A DNA stretch of 50,548 nt, from contig QYPG01000031.1 in the NCBI GenBank assembly GCA_007279945.1, positions 1-50,548 of the forward strand. Direction: 5' to 3'. The notes under the pieces were generated by a model. That model saw only the letters and a program-made list of their open reading frames with translations, did no database searches and was not told where the DNA came from. The translations under genes and the position numbers were made by a program. Shown piece after piece: positions 17,501 through 25,356 of this stretch. Position 1 is the stretch's first letter, and the number at the start of each line of letters is the position of its first letter. Source of the stretch: Streptomycetaceae bacterium (GTDB lineage Bacteria; Actinomycetota; Actinomycetes; Nanopelagicales; Nanopelagicaceae).

Positions 17501-19255
17501 TTAGTTATTAACCCACATCTTTCCGAAGGCCGGGTTGCCCTGAGGTACCCAGAAGAACACACCAGCTACTTGTGATCCCCAAACAAACTGAGCCTTACCA
17601 AAGATTGTTGGTAGTACCCAGAAGTTCTTCATTGCCTCTACATCTAGCGCCTTCCACATTGTTGCTTGCTTGGCACGATCAGTAGTCAACATTGCTTGCT
17701 TGACGCCATCTTCGAATGCCTTGTAAGCAGGATCGCCTGAGTTCTGTGAAAGGTTAAATCCACCGAATGTAGCGAACAACTCTGGAATAACTGTTGATGC
17801 ATTTGCCCAGTCAGCACCCCAGCCTGAAGCTGACAAATCGCTCTGCTTGTCAGGGTTCATAACTGTTGGGTAGTAACCCGAGCTAATTGGGTTAAAGACG
17901 ACCTTGATTCCGGCACGAGCATACGCTGCAGTGTCAATTGGAATTGTGTCATTAAGAGCTACTGATTGACGTACGTCAATCTTGATTCCAGTCTCAGTAG
18001 CCTTCTTGTAGTCAGCAGGACACTTTGTCTTGGCTGTCTCCATAAGTGCCTTTGCCTTAGGAATATTTCCTTCAGGAATAAAGTCAGCACTTCCTGGACC
18101 TACGACCTTAGTTGGTGCGTAGTCAGTTGCTAGAAGTGGGCTGATTACGCCAGTTGCAAATGAACCTGCATATGTTGTTCCGCCAGCATAATCAAGCAGC
18201 GCTTTAGCGTTACGTGAGTAATACATAGCTTGACGAATTTCAATGCAAGGCATTGCCTTAACGTTGAATGCAATATAACGAGCATATGGATCTGGGTTGT
18301 TCATACGACGGTTCTTAAATGTAGAATTTGTGAAGAACTTGTCGTTGTTTGTTGACAGTGGCTCTCCAAAGTTAACTGCAGTTGGAATCGTATCTCCCAA
18401 GATTATCTGGTCGATAACCTCCTCGTCGTATCCAAACATGATGATAACTTCATCAGGATATGGAGTACGAACTGGATCTGAAGCCTTATTCCACTTTGAG
18501 TTACGTACAAGCTTTAGCTGAGTCTTGCTGTTCTCAGCAATCTTGTATGGACCTGTTGCCTGTGGCTTTAGGTCGTACTTATCGCCTGTGTCTAACTTAG
18601 CTTGAACCGGTGAAATAACTCCGTAAGTTCCAAGGTAGTTAAAGTCGGCAACTGACTTATTGAGGTTAAATGTAATTGTGCGATGGTCTGCTGAACAAGA
18701 AACTGCCTTATGGAAAGCTGCTAGACCTGCTGCATCTTTCTTGTATGGGCCCTTGAAAACTGAGTTGCCATCTTTGTCTTTTGGAATATCTAACCAAACC
18801 TGAAGGTAACCAGGACCATCAGTAATGACATCAGTTGCAAATACGCGTGATACGCCGTATTGCACATCTTCACATGTGATTTTCTTGCCATCTTCAAAAG
18901 TTGAGCCTGGACGAAGCGTAAACTTCCATGTCTTAGCTGCATTGCTTGGTATGCCAGTGTTAGTTGCAAGGTCAGGAACAAGTGATGCACCTGCTGCTCC
19001 TGGTACTGGATTGTATGCAACAAGGGTGCGAGTCGTAAATGAGTTCATAAACGCTAAGTCGCGACCTGTGTAGATTCGTGATGGGTCATAGTGATCTAGT
19101 CGTGGTGTGTGCTCAAGAAAGGTGAGAATTCCACCAGTCTTAGGGGTAACTGCGGCGCTAGCAGATGTTGCACCAGAAACCATGACGGCACTGATTGCAA
19201 GTGCGCTAGCAGCGCTAATTACAACGGCACGACGAAGAGCAGAAACATTGCTCAT
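17501..19255 (-). CDS. Peptide ABC importer substrate-binding protein, family 5
   Basis: Extracytoplasmic solute-binding protein, 584 residues. The N-terminus has Arg residues, a long hydrophobic/Ala stretch and an A-x-A cleavage site (SASA then AVTPK, about residue 34). No lipobox Cys is present, unlike most Gram-positive binding proteins. The mature part shows family features: GGILTFLEHTPRLDHYDPS at the start, WKFTLRPGSTFEDGKKITCEDVQYGV, and PQATGPYKI. A GAAAGGAA ribosome site precedes ATG. Ligand is predicted to be a peptide; adjacency to hut genes suggests histidine-containing or gamma-glutamyl peptides, an inference only. Confidence 0.93.
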   Translation of the reverse strand: MSNVSALRRAVVISAASALAISAVMVSGATSASAAVTPKTGGILTFLEHTPRLDHYDPSRIYTGRDLAFMNSFTTRTLVAYNPVPGAAGASLVPDLATNTGIPSNAAKTWKFTLRPGSTFEDGKKITCEDVQYGVSRVFATDVITDGPGYLQVWLDIPKDKDGNSVFKGPYKKDAAGLAAFHKAVSCSADHRTITFNLNKSVADFNYLGTYGVISPVQAKLDTGDKYDLKPQATGPYKIAENSKTQLKLVRNSKWNKASDPVRTPYPDEVIIMFGYDEEVIDQIILGDTIPTAVNFGEPLSTNNDKFFTNSTFKNRRMNNPDPYARYIAFNVKAMPCIEIRQAMYYSRNAKALLDYAGGTTYAGSFATGVISPLLATDYAPTKVVGPGSADFIPEGNIPKAKALMETAKTKCPADYKKATETGIKIDVRQSVALNDTIPIDTAAYARAGIKVVFNPISSGYYPTVMNPDKQSDLSASGWGADWANASTVIPELFATFGGFNLSQNSGDPAYKAFEDGVKQAMLTTDRAKQATMWKALDVEAMKNFWVLPTIFGKAQFVWGSQVAGVFFWVPQGNPAFGKMWVNN

Positions 19256-19310
19256 TGACGTATTCCTTTCATAGAGGGCGCGAAGAAGACGCCATTAGCG
19301 TGAATTCAAT

Positions 19311-19357
19311 CAGATAATGTCCGCTTTGTGAACACGAACAGATAACGGCCTGATAAC
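19311..19357 (-). repeat. Three short NGATAAY repeats ahead of the binding-protein gene
   Basis: CAGATAAT (19311), CAGATAAC (19339) and CTGATAAC (19350) in plus-strand reading, in the 127-nt gap between the OppC-type and binding-protein genes. The last two are 11 bp apart, one helical turn. Could be regulator sites or simply promoter-like AT sequence. Confidence 0.3.
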
Positions 19358-19382
19358 AAAGAGCGATGTTTTGGGGGTGAAA

Positions 19383-20348
19383 CTAGCGGTCTGCCCGAGG
19401 ATCTAAAGCGTCGCGAAGTGCATCTCCGACAAGATTGAAAGCTAGAACCACAAGTACAAGAGAGCCGGCAGCGACGAGGAAAAAGCTTGGCATGACGGTG
19501 ACATATCTGGTGGCATTTGAAAGCAGAATTCCCCATGTGGATGCAGGGGGTTGCACACCAAGTCCTAAGTATGAATACACCGCCTCGGCAGCTAAATATC
19601 CTGGAAGTGAGAGGGAGACAACAACAATTACCGGCGCCCACAAATTAGGTATCAACTCTTTTGTCATTACTCGCCATCGAGTTGCTCCCATGGCTTGGGC
19701 CGCAGTAACAAACTCGCGTTCGCGCAAGCTAAGTACCTGCGAACGAATCAGACGAGAAAATCCGGGCCAGCCAAAAAATGATAAGAAAAATACTAAGAAG
19801 ATAATGCGGGCACTGTTGCCTTGAGCAATTCCTGCTGCTTCGATTCGCGCGACCATAGGTTGATTGAGCGCAACAATCATAAAGAAGGCTGGAAACGCAA
19901 GGAGGAAGTCAGTTGTGCGGCCTAAGTAATTATCTATACGACCTCTGAAATATCCACCAATGATTCCGACAAATAAACCAATAGTTAGACTAGTAAGTGT
20001 AGTTAATATTGCAATAAGAAAAGAAATGCGCGAACCATACAGAAGTTGTGCAAGAAAATCGCGACCTGTTCCTGGAATGATTCCAAATGGATGGTGCAGG
20101 CTAATTCCAATTGTTGGAATTCCACTAGAATCTAATTGATCTAAGTGCAAGGTATCCGGGTCAACGCCGATAATTTTCGCCACAAGTGGGGCAAATAAGG
20201 AGAGCAAGAGCAGAGTGACGCTGACAAGTGCTGCGCCCACACCCACTTTATTGCGCTTAAAGCGCATCCAAGCAATCTGTCGGGGGCTGCGCCCTTGGAT
20301 GGCTACGACACTCAGCGGAGCGGCTTTGACTTCAGATTTCGTACTCAC
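19383..20348 (-). CDS. Peptide ABC importer permease, OppC/DppC type
   Basis: Membrane subunit, 321 residues, with an N-terminal OppC signature (RSPRQIAWMRFKRNKVGVGA) preceding the first membrane segment. A cytoplasmic coupling loop (EFVTAAQAMGATRWRVMTKE) sits two-thirds along. Starts with GTG; TAGAGT 7 nt upstream suggests a leaderless mRNA. It is the first gene of the importer run (C-A-B-D-F order), an uncommon arrangement because the binding protein normally comes first. Confidence 0.93.
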   Translation of the reverse strand: MSTKSEVKAAPLSVVAIQGRSPRQIAWMRFKRNKVGVGAALVSVTLLLLSLFAPLVAKIIGVDPDTLHLDQLDSSGIPTIGISLHHPFGIIPGTGRDFLAQLLYGSRISFLIAILTTLTSLTIGLFVGIIGGYFRGRIDNYLGRTTDFLLAFPAFFMIVALNQPMVARIEAAGIAQGNSARIIFLVFFLSFFGWPGFSRLIRSQVLSLREREFVTAAQAMGATRWRVMTKELIPNLWAPVIVVVSLSLPGYLAAEAVYSYLGLGVQPPASTWGILLSNATRYVTVMPSFFLVAAGSLVLVVLAFNLVGDALRDALDPRADR

Positions 20349-20355
20349 AGTGCTT

Positions 20356-20361
20356 ACTCTA
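20356..20361 (-). promoter_or_regulatory. -10 box, leaderless promoter of the peptide-importer operon
   Basis: TAGAGT on minus, 7 nt before the GTG start at 20348. Predicted start of the importer-MOSC-hutUIH run. Confidence 0.45.
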
Positions 20362-20381
20362 TACTTTGGTTACAGAATATG

Positions 20382-20410
20382 GCACCTCAGTTAGGTGCTT
20401 AAATTTTTTA
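20382..20410 (+). promoter_or_regulatory. Leader hairpin followed by T-rich run, upstream of lipoprotein gene
   Basis: GCACCT (20382-20387) and AGGTGC (20393-20398) form a 6-bp stem with a 5-nt loop, followed by TTAAATTTTTT. It lies between a possible -10 (GAATAT, 20375-20380) and the start at 20426. It resembles a small intrinsic terminator or attenuator. The stem is short, so chance is possible. Confidence 0.3.
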
Positions 20411-20425
20411 AGGGGTTTGATTTCT

Positions 20426-20968
20426 ATGAAAACACTCGCAACTTCTTCCAGAGCTTTAATCATCAGCGCGGCATTAATCCTGCTCCTTAGCGCATGTGGA
20501 TCAAAGACAGTCGAATCAACCCTTACGCAAGAGGAGGGTAAAGCCCTCACTGAAACCGTTGAGGCCGCCCCACAAGCAACTGGTGGTTTTGATTCACCTG
20601 TTATTACTCCAGACAAAATCTCTTACACCTTATCTTCGCCTTCGCACTTTGTGCCAGGCAAGTTCGCAGCAGGTCAGCTTCCAGATTTAACAAATGAAAA
20701 ATTTACAGTCACAGTCACTAACAATTCAGCTGCCGCGCTTGACCTTGCAGCGTTGATAGTTAAGGGAAGCACAGCCAGCGGTGAATGCGTTGACATTTTT
20801 GATGGTGACAATTCAATGGCGGGTGCACCTACTGATCCATTAGCTGTCGGCGCAACTACAACTTTTGCTTGGGGTCTATCCTGCCCAGGAAAAGCTGGAA
20901 TTGATTTTTCAGTGGTGCTATCAAATGCGGGCGTAAATATCGTTGAAGTTACTGGAAAACTGGCTTAA
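20426..20968 (+). CDS. Putative lipoprotein of unknown function
   Basis: About 180 residues. Start chosen at ATG 20426 (AAGGGG ribosome site upstream) rather than an in-frame TTG at 20366, because it gives a clean lipoprotein signal: MKTLATSSR, a hydrophobic core, then lipobox LSAC-GSK near residue 24. The mature part is rich in small and polar residues with a predicted beta-sandwich pattern (EKFTVTVTNNSAAALDLAALIV). It contains two later Cys (GECVD and LSCPG) that could pair. This resembles DUF4352-type surface lipoproteins only loosely. Ends directly against the convergent PD40 gene. Function not recognised. Confidence 0.8.
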   Translation: MKTLATSSRALIISAALILLLSACGSKTVESTLTQEEGKALTETVEAAPQATGGFDSPVITPDKISYTLSSPSHFVPGKFAAGQLPDLTNEKFTVTVTNNSAAALDLAALIVKGSTASGECVDIFDGDNSMAGAPTDPLAVGATTTFAWGLSCPGKAGIDFSVVLSNAGVNIVEVTGKLA

Positions 20969-21934
20969 TCACTTCTGATTAAATCGAACTGGGCTCCATG
21001 CAGGACCTAGCTCCTGGTACTCCGTATTTATATCGCTGCTTCGCTTTGCGCGAAAGTATTCATCGATATCATAACGCTTTTTTGCCTTTAAATCGGCAAA
21101 GGCTAAGTTGTAGCCACCATGGGGAATAAGGAAATCACCAGTTACATAAAAGATGTATCTGGAGCCATCTTCATAAGGATATGAGTCCGATGTATCCCAG
21201 TCGGTGGAGTCAAAGAAACATCTCTCCGATACCCGGCCATCGTAGAAGCCCTTCATAATCGAATCATGCTTGGCGCTCTGAACTCGCGTGTAAAGAAAGC
21301 TGGTCTCGTCCATCCCAATTGGGTAATAAGAGGATTGACCGGGGCCGGCATACATGAGGATTTCCACGCCATCTTTGAGAAGATAGATATCCCCGCTGCG
21401 CTCAAAGAGAATATCTCGGCCATTTTTTGCAAAGTAAGGCATCGAGGATTCAGGCTTGCCCTGCGTGAGATATTTTTTGTCGCCGCCATCGGCCTTCATA
21501 GTTACAAGAACGCCATCCTGCTTATAAATGATGGTAGAGCCAGTGGGAGAAAACTTGGGGTCTTCATCGCGAGCGCCATTAGGTCCAGTCAGGTTAACGG
21601 GCTGCGCCCATGTAGATCCGTCCCAGTGAGAGACAAAGACATCCCACTCGTTCTCAGGCAAACCAGCTTGTGAACCCATAAATGTGATCATCTGACTATC
21701 GGCAGAAAAATGGGCGTTGATGGGTGAGACTATGCCGGCCCAATCGCCGCCGACCTGGGTCATTGTCCCCGTTGGTAAATCGATCATCCATAACGTGGCA
21801 TCCCAGGATTGGTAGTCGCTATAACGGTGATAAATCAGCGTTCCGTCTAATTGGGGCGCTCGCGAGCGCGTGATGGCAACGAGGGAGAGGGCAATGGCCA
21901 GAAGTGCAACGACGGCCGCGACACGCCTATTCAT
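20969..21934 (-). CDS. PD40/TolB-like beta-propeller protein, membrane-anchored or secreted
   Basis: 321 residues. The N-terminal hydrophobic stretch (AAVVALLAIALSLVAITRS, residues 4-22) without a clear cleavage site suggests a signal anchor. The rest contains repeated PD40-type blades, for example DEDPKFSPTGSTIIYK, INAHFSADSQMITFMG and SMPYFAKNGRDILFE, as in TolB and dipeptidyl-peptidase propellers. No hydrolase domain follows, so a binding or scaffold role is more likely than catalysis. GAGGGGG lies 4 nt before the ATG. It is divergent from the carbohydrate operon and shares its 129-nt control region. Confidence 0.8.
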   Translation of the reverse strand: MNRRVAAVVALLAIALSLVAITRSRAPQLDGTLIYHRYSDYQSWDATLWMIDLPTGTMTQVGGDWAGIVSPINAHFSADSQMITFMGSQAGLPENEWDVFVSHWDGSTWAQPVNLTGPNGARDEDPKFSPTGSTIIYKQDGVLVTMKADGGDKKYLTQGKPESSMPYFAKNGRDILFERSGDIYLLKDGVEILMYAGPGQSSYYPIGMDETSFLYTRVQSAKHDSIMKGFYDGRVSERCFFDSTDWDTSDSYPYEDGSRYIFYVTGDFLIPHGGYNLAFADLKAKKRYDIDEYFRAKRSSDINTEYQELGPAWSPVRFNQK

Positions 21935-21974
21935 ATATCCCCCTCATAACCCCTTGATCATATCTGAAAACTCT

Positions 21975-21989
21975 GTAAGGTAACCTAAC
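21975..21989. promoter_or_regulatory. Operator copy 1, GTTAGG-N3-CCTAAC type
   Basis: GTAAGGTAACCTAAC matches the ideal palindrome GTTAGG-N3-CCTAAC at 11 of 12 fixed positions. It lies 22 bp, centre to centre, from copy 2, so both sit on the same helical face. Likely bound by the ROK regulator encoded in the operon (inferred). Confidence 0.55.
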
Positions 21990-21996
21990 ACAAAGC

Positions 21997-22011
21997 GGTA
22001 GGTTTCCTAAC
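21997..22011. promoter_or_regulatory. Operator copy 2, GTTAGG-N3-CCTAAC type
   Basis: GGTAGGTTTCCTAAC also matches the palindrome at 11 of 12 positions. Both copies continue with ACAA, giving a 10-bp direct repeat CCTAACACAA at 21984 and 22006. Located 53 nt before the binding-protein start. Confidence 0.55.
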
Positions 22012-22063
22012 ACAATGGCGTGGGCTTTTTGTGGACTTACCCCCGTAAGTAACAGGAGTACAT

Positions 22064-23449
22064 ATGATGAAGAAACGCTTGCTCGCATCAACTGCGGTCA
22101 TTGCCCTCTTTGCAGCCAGTTTACTTGGTGCAACGAGTGCGGCCTCCGCTGCATCACGAACTGTCACAGTATGGCAGCCACAAACTGGTGGAACCCTAGA
22201 GGCATGGCAAGCTGCTATGACTCGTATTGAAAAAGCAAACCCTGGCCTAACAATTAAGTCTGTTGGCTCAGTCGATATGGCTAAATCCCTTGCCGCTATT
22301 AACGCTGGCACAGGTCCCGATATTTCACTATCAAACGGCGCGGGAAACCTTGGTTGGTTCTGTGGCAGCGGTGCTTGGCAGTCACTTAATAAATCAATCT
22401 CCTCATCAAAAGGCATAAAGCTTGCAACAACTTTCACTGCGCCAGCAATTAATTACTCAACAAGTGGATTAAACCGTTGCGCACTTCCCGCCCCTGGTGG
22501 AACTGAAGTAACAACTTTTTACTACAACAAAGATCTTTTAACTAAGGCTGGATTTAAAAATCCACCTAAAACTACAACTGAATTGCTTAACTACTCAAAG
22601 AAGTTAACCACATTCAACTCAGATGGATCGATCAAGACTGCAGGATTTATTCCATGGGCTGGCTATGCCAGCAATGACATGGATGCAATGTGGCTTGGCT
22701 GGATGTTTGGAGCAACATGGTTTAACGCTCATGGTGATCCAGCATTCTCCGCAGATGCACGGTGGACTCGTGCATTCACATGGCAAAAGAATTTCATCGC
22801 TCAGGTTTACGGCGGTGGCGATTTCAAGAAAGGATCAGCGGCAGTAACGAAGTTTTCAGCAAGTGCTGGCGATTTCTGGGGTGGCGATAATGACTTCATC
22901 ACAGGTCGAGTAGCAATGATGACCTCTATGGACTGGATGTCACAGATGTTCTGTGATCTTAATTGGTCACTTAATCCATGTAATAAGCCAGTTGTTAACT
23001 TCGGAATTGCAGCCCTTCCAATGGAAGATCGTGCAGTTGCACAGTACGGATCAAGTGCAGTTGGTGGAGCTCTCATGGGTATCTCTAAAGGTTCAAAAAA
23101 CTTTAGTGATGCTTGGTTAGTCTTGAAGTCACTTGCTACAGATCCTGTTTTGGCAGTTGAACTATCAAATGCGACTGGTTCAATTCCAACATTAGTATCG
23201 TTGCAAAATTCACCAAAGATCACCTTCCCAGCCTTCTATGACGATGTGTATGCAATTACCAAGAATAAATACTCTGGTTGGCATGCACTAAGAAATACAG
23301 GTGCACACCGTGAAGAGGCAGAGATGAATAACTTCATGGCTGCATGGCAAGCTGGTCAAGTGAGCAACCTTAAAGAAGGACTAGCAGGAGTTGTTGCTAC
23401 CGTTAAGGACATCTTGGCAAATAATTACTCTTCAGGATCTGACGGGTAA
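22064..23449 (+). CDS. Carbohydrate ABC importer substrate-binding protein, family 1
   Basis: 461-residue extracellular binding protein. The signal peptide has MMKKR, a hydrophobic core, and an A-x-A site (SAASA then AS, about residue 30). Again there is no lipobox Cys. The mature protein starts with RTVTVWQPQTGGTLEAWQAAMTRIEKANPGL, the usual family 1 opening, and is rich in Trp/Phe for sugar stacking (WLGWMFGATWF, MDWMSQMF). An AGGAG site precedes ATG. First gene of an eight-gene operon. Ligand predicted to be an N-acetylhexosamine-containing glycoside from the downstream enzymes. Confidence 0.92.
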   Translation: MMKKRLLASTAVIALFAASLLGATSAASAASRTVTVWQPQTGGTLEAWQAAMTRIEKANPGLTIKSVGSVDMAKSLAAINAGTGPDISLSNGAGNLGWFCGSGAWQSLNKSISSSKGIKLATTFTAPAINYSTSGLNRCALPAPGGTEVTTFYYNKDLLTKAGFKNPPKTTTELLNYSKKLTTFNSDGSIKTAGFIPWAGYASNDMDAMWLGWMFGATWFNAHGDPAFSADARWTRAFTWQKNFIAQVYGGGDFKKGSAAVTKFSASAGDFWGGDNDFITGRVAMMTSMDWMSQMFCDLNWSLNPCNKPVVNFGIAALPMEDRAVAQYGSSAVGGALMGISKGSKNFSDAWLVLKSLATDPVLAVELSNATGSIPTLVSLQNSPKITFPAFYDDVYAITKNKYSGWHALRNTGAHREEAEMNNFMAAWQAGQVSNLKEGLAGVVATVKDILANNYSSGSDG

Positions 23450-23498
23450 TTAATTAAAATAATGACAAAAGCGTTACAAGCAATCACTTCATTGGTAC

Positions 23499-23520
23499 GC
23501 CCCCGCCGAAAGGCGGGGGC
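23499..23520. terminator. GC-rich GAAA-tetraloop hairpin after the binding-protein gene
   Basis: GCCCCCGCC (23499-23507), loop GAAA, GGCGGGGGC (23512-23520): a perfect 9-bp all-GC stem, strikingly GC-rich for this sequence. No U-run follows. It probably stabilises the binding-protein message or partly terminates transcription before the permease genes. Confidence 0.8.
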
Positions 23521-23536
23521 TATCAGTGATTCACAC

Positions 23537-24451
23537 ATGGATTCAAAAAGAAGGAAACTTCATACACCTTGGATTTTTATTGGCCTCTGTATGTCGCCAT
23601 GGGTCCTAGGTTTTCTCTTTTTTACCGCATATCCAATGATTGCTAGTTTCTATGAGTCATTCACTCGATTCGATTTGATTAATCCCCCAAAATGGGTTGG
23701 CTTAGGGAACTACCGCCGGATGTTCTTTCATGATCAATTATTTTGGATATCTATAAAAAATACGATTTGGATTTCGGCAATATCAATCCCCTTAAGAATT
23801 TGCTTTGCATTGTTCACGGCTTGGATTTTGACTAAGCCAAAACGTGGAAGTTCGATTTATCGGACTATGTTCTTTATTCCTGCGATGGTTCCTACGGTTG
23901 CAGCAACTATGTCGTTTACGTACATTTTTAATCCAGCTGTCGGCCCTATCAATAGATTTCTTGAATCGATCGGAATCAAAAATCCCCCATATTGGTTCCT
24001 CGATCCACACTGGTCGAAATGGGCGCTGATAATCCTTGGTTTATGGGGCATTGGCGACACTATGATCATTTACTTAGCTGGATTTCTCGATGTTCCACGA
24101 GCTCTCTATGAAGCTGCAGAGCTGGATGGCGCTAATTCCTGGCAACAATTCCGCTCTGTAACTTTGCCCCTCATGACCCCTGTCATCTTCTTTTCGGCAG
24201 TGACTGGAATTATCGGAAGTTTCCAGTATTTCACGCAAGCCTATGTTGCCTCAGGCCAAGTGCTTGACTACTCACATTCCATGTATTTCTATGCAAGTCA
24301 TATTTATAACGAGGCTTTTGCAAATTATCAGATGGGCTATGCCTCTGCTCTTGCTTGGGTACTGCTCGTTATTACGTTGCTGTGCACATACGTCATGCTT
24401 AAAACCCAAAAACGCTGGGTCCATTATCCAAATGGGAGTTTATTTAAATGA
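23537..24451 (+). CDS. Carbohydrate ABC importer permease, MalF/UgpA type
   Basis: Membrane subunit with six predicted segments and the coupling loop EAAELDGANSWQQFRSVTLPLMTP. The protein from ATG 23537 has about 304 residues and begins MDSKRRKLHTPW, a short basic lead into the first membrane segment, which is normal for the family. An in-frame ATG at 23462 would add 25 residues, but the strong hairpin 23499-23520 would then lie in the coding sequence; neither start has a good ribosome site. Overlaps the next permease by 4 nt. Confidence 0.9.
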   Translation: MDSKRRKLHTPWIFIGLCMSPWVLGFLFFTAYPMIASFYESFTRFDLINPPKWVGLGNYRRMFFHDQLFWISIKNTIWISAISIPLRICFALFTAWILTKPKRGSSIYRTMFFIPAMVPTVAATMSFTYIFNPAVGPINRFLESIGIKNPPYWFLDPHWSKWALIILGLWGIGDTMIIYLAGFLDVPRALYEAAELDGANSWQQFRSVTLPLMTPVIFFSAVTGIIGSFQYFTQAYVASGQVLDYSHSMYFYASHIYNEAFANYQMGYASALAWVLLVITLLCTYVMLKTQKRWVHYPNGSLFK

Positions 24452-25356
24452 CCATACATGATCAGATAAATCCCGAAAGTAATCAGAGTGATAAATGGCG
24501 GGAAGATGCACGACGTGCCAAGTTTCACAAACGGCGTAAGCGCTTTCTTTTTGCTGTAGCAAATCACTCAGTTTTAATCGCAATGTCCGCGGTTTTTATG
24601 ATGCCACTCTTTTTGATTGTGGTTATTTCACTTATGGATTTCCAACAAGCTTCACGTCGAGCAATTTGGCCTAATCCTTTTATTTGGCACAATTACATCG
24701 AAGTTTTCCAAGCTGTGCCATTTCTACATTGGACGTTAAATACTTTGTTCGTATCTGTTCTGACGATGATTGGAACGGTCGTTTCAAGTGTTCCACCAGC
24801 CTACGTTCTTTCACGATTAAATTGGAAAGGACGTCAAACCTCCTTCATAATTATTCTGGCAACCATGATGTTGCCTGGACAAGTAACTATGATTCCCGTA
24901 TACGTTATTTTCTCAAAGATTCACTGGATACCCTCTTTCTATCCCCTTATTGTGCCCGCCTTTTTCTCAAGTGCTTTTTCTATATTTTTGCTTCGCCAAT
25001 TTTTTACCACAATTCCAGACGAGATATCAGATGCTGCCAGAATTGATGGCTGCAGCGAATGGCAACTCATGATGCGCATTGTGATTCCCTTAGCAAAACC
25101 AGCAATTTCTGCCGTTGGCCTCTTTGCATTCCTTGGTTCATGGAATGATTTCTTTGGTCCATTGCTGTACTTAGTGGAAAATAAAGATTTATGGACACTA
25201 GGGATCGGTCTTACGCAATTCCAAGGAATTCACCATGTTGATAAGAACATGATGATGACGGCTTCAGCGCTCTTTATGCTACCTGTGATTATAATTTTCT
25301 TCTTCTCACAAAAGGTCTTTATCGAAGGCGTTACTTTGACTGGAGTTAAAGGCTAG
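24448..25356 (+). CDS. Carbohydrate ABC importer permease, MalG/UgpE type
   Basis: Second membrane subunit, 302 residues, six predicted segments after a long charged N-terminus (residues 1-30). The coupling loop is DAARIDGCSEWQLMMRIVIPLAKP. The C-terminus FIEGVTLTGVKG is typical of MalG-type proteins, which end in a similar GVTLGAVKG-like tail. Ends directly before the ROK start. No ATPase gene is in the operon, so the importer must borrow a shared MsiK-like ATPase from elsewhere. Confidence 0.92.
   Translation: MTIHDQINPESNQSDKWREDARRAKFHKRRKRFLFAVANHSVLIAMSAVFMMPLFLIVVISLMDFQQASRRAIWPNPFIWHNYIEVFQAVPFLHWTLNTLFVSVLTMIGTVVSSVPPAYVLSRLNWKGRQTSFIIILATMMLPGQVTMIPVYVIFSKIHWIPSFYPLIVPAFFSSAFSIFLLRQFFTTIPDEISDAARIDGCSEWQLMMRIVIPLAKPAISAVGLFAFLGSWNDFFGPLLYLVENKDLWTLGIGLTQFQGIHHVDKNMMMTASALFMLPVIIIFFFSQKVFIEGVTLTGVKG

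Noticed and set aside
21266-21673. 135-codon open frame opposite the PD40 gene
   Set aside because: Shadow of a protein with clear propeller repeats; no independent support.
23462-23536. Upstream start of the sugar permease
   Set aside because: Would place the perfect GC hairpin inside coding sequence; not fully excluded, since neither start has a ribosome site.
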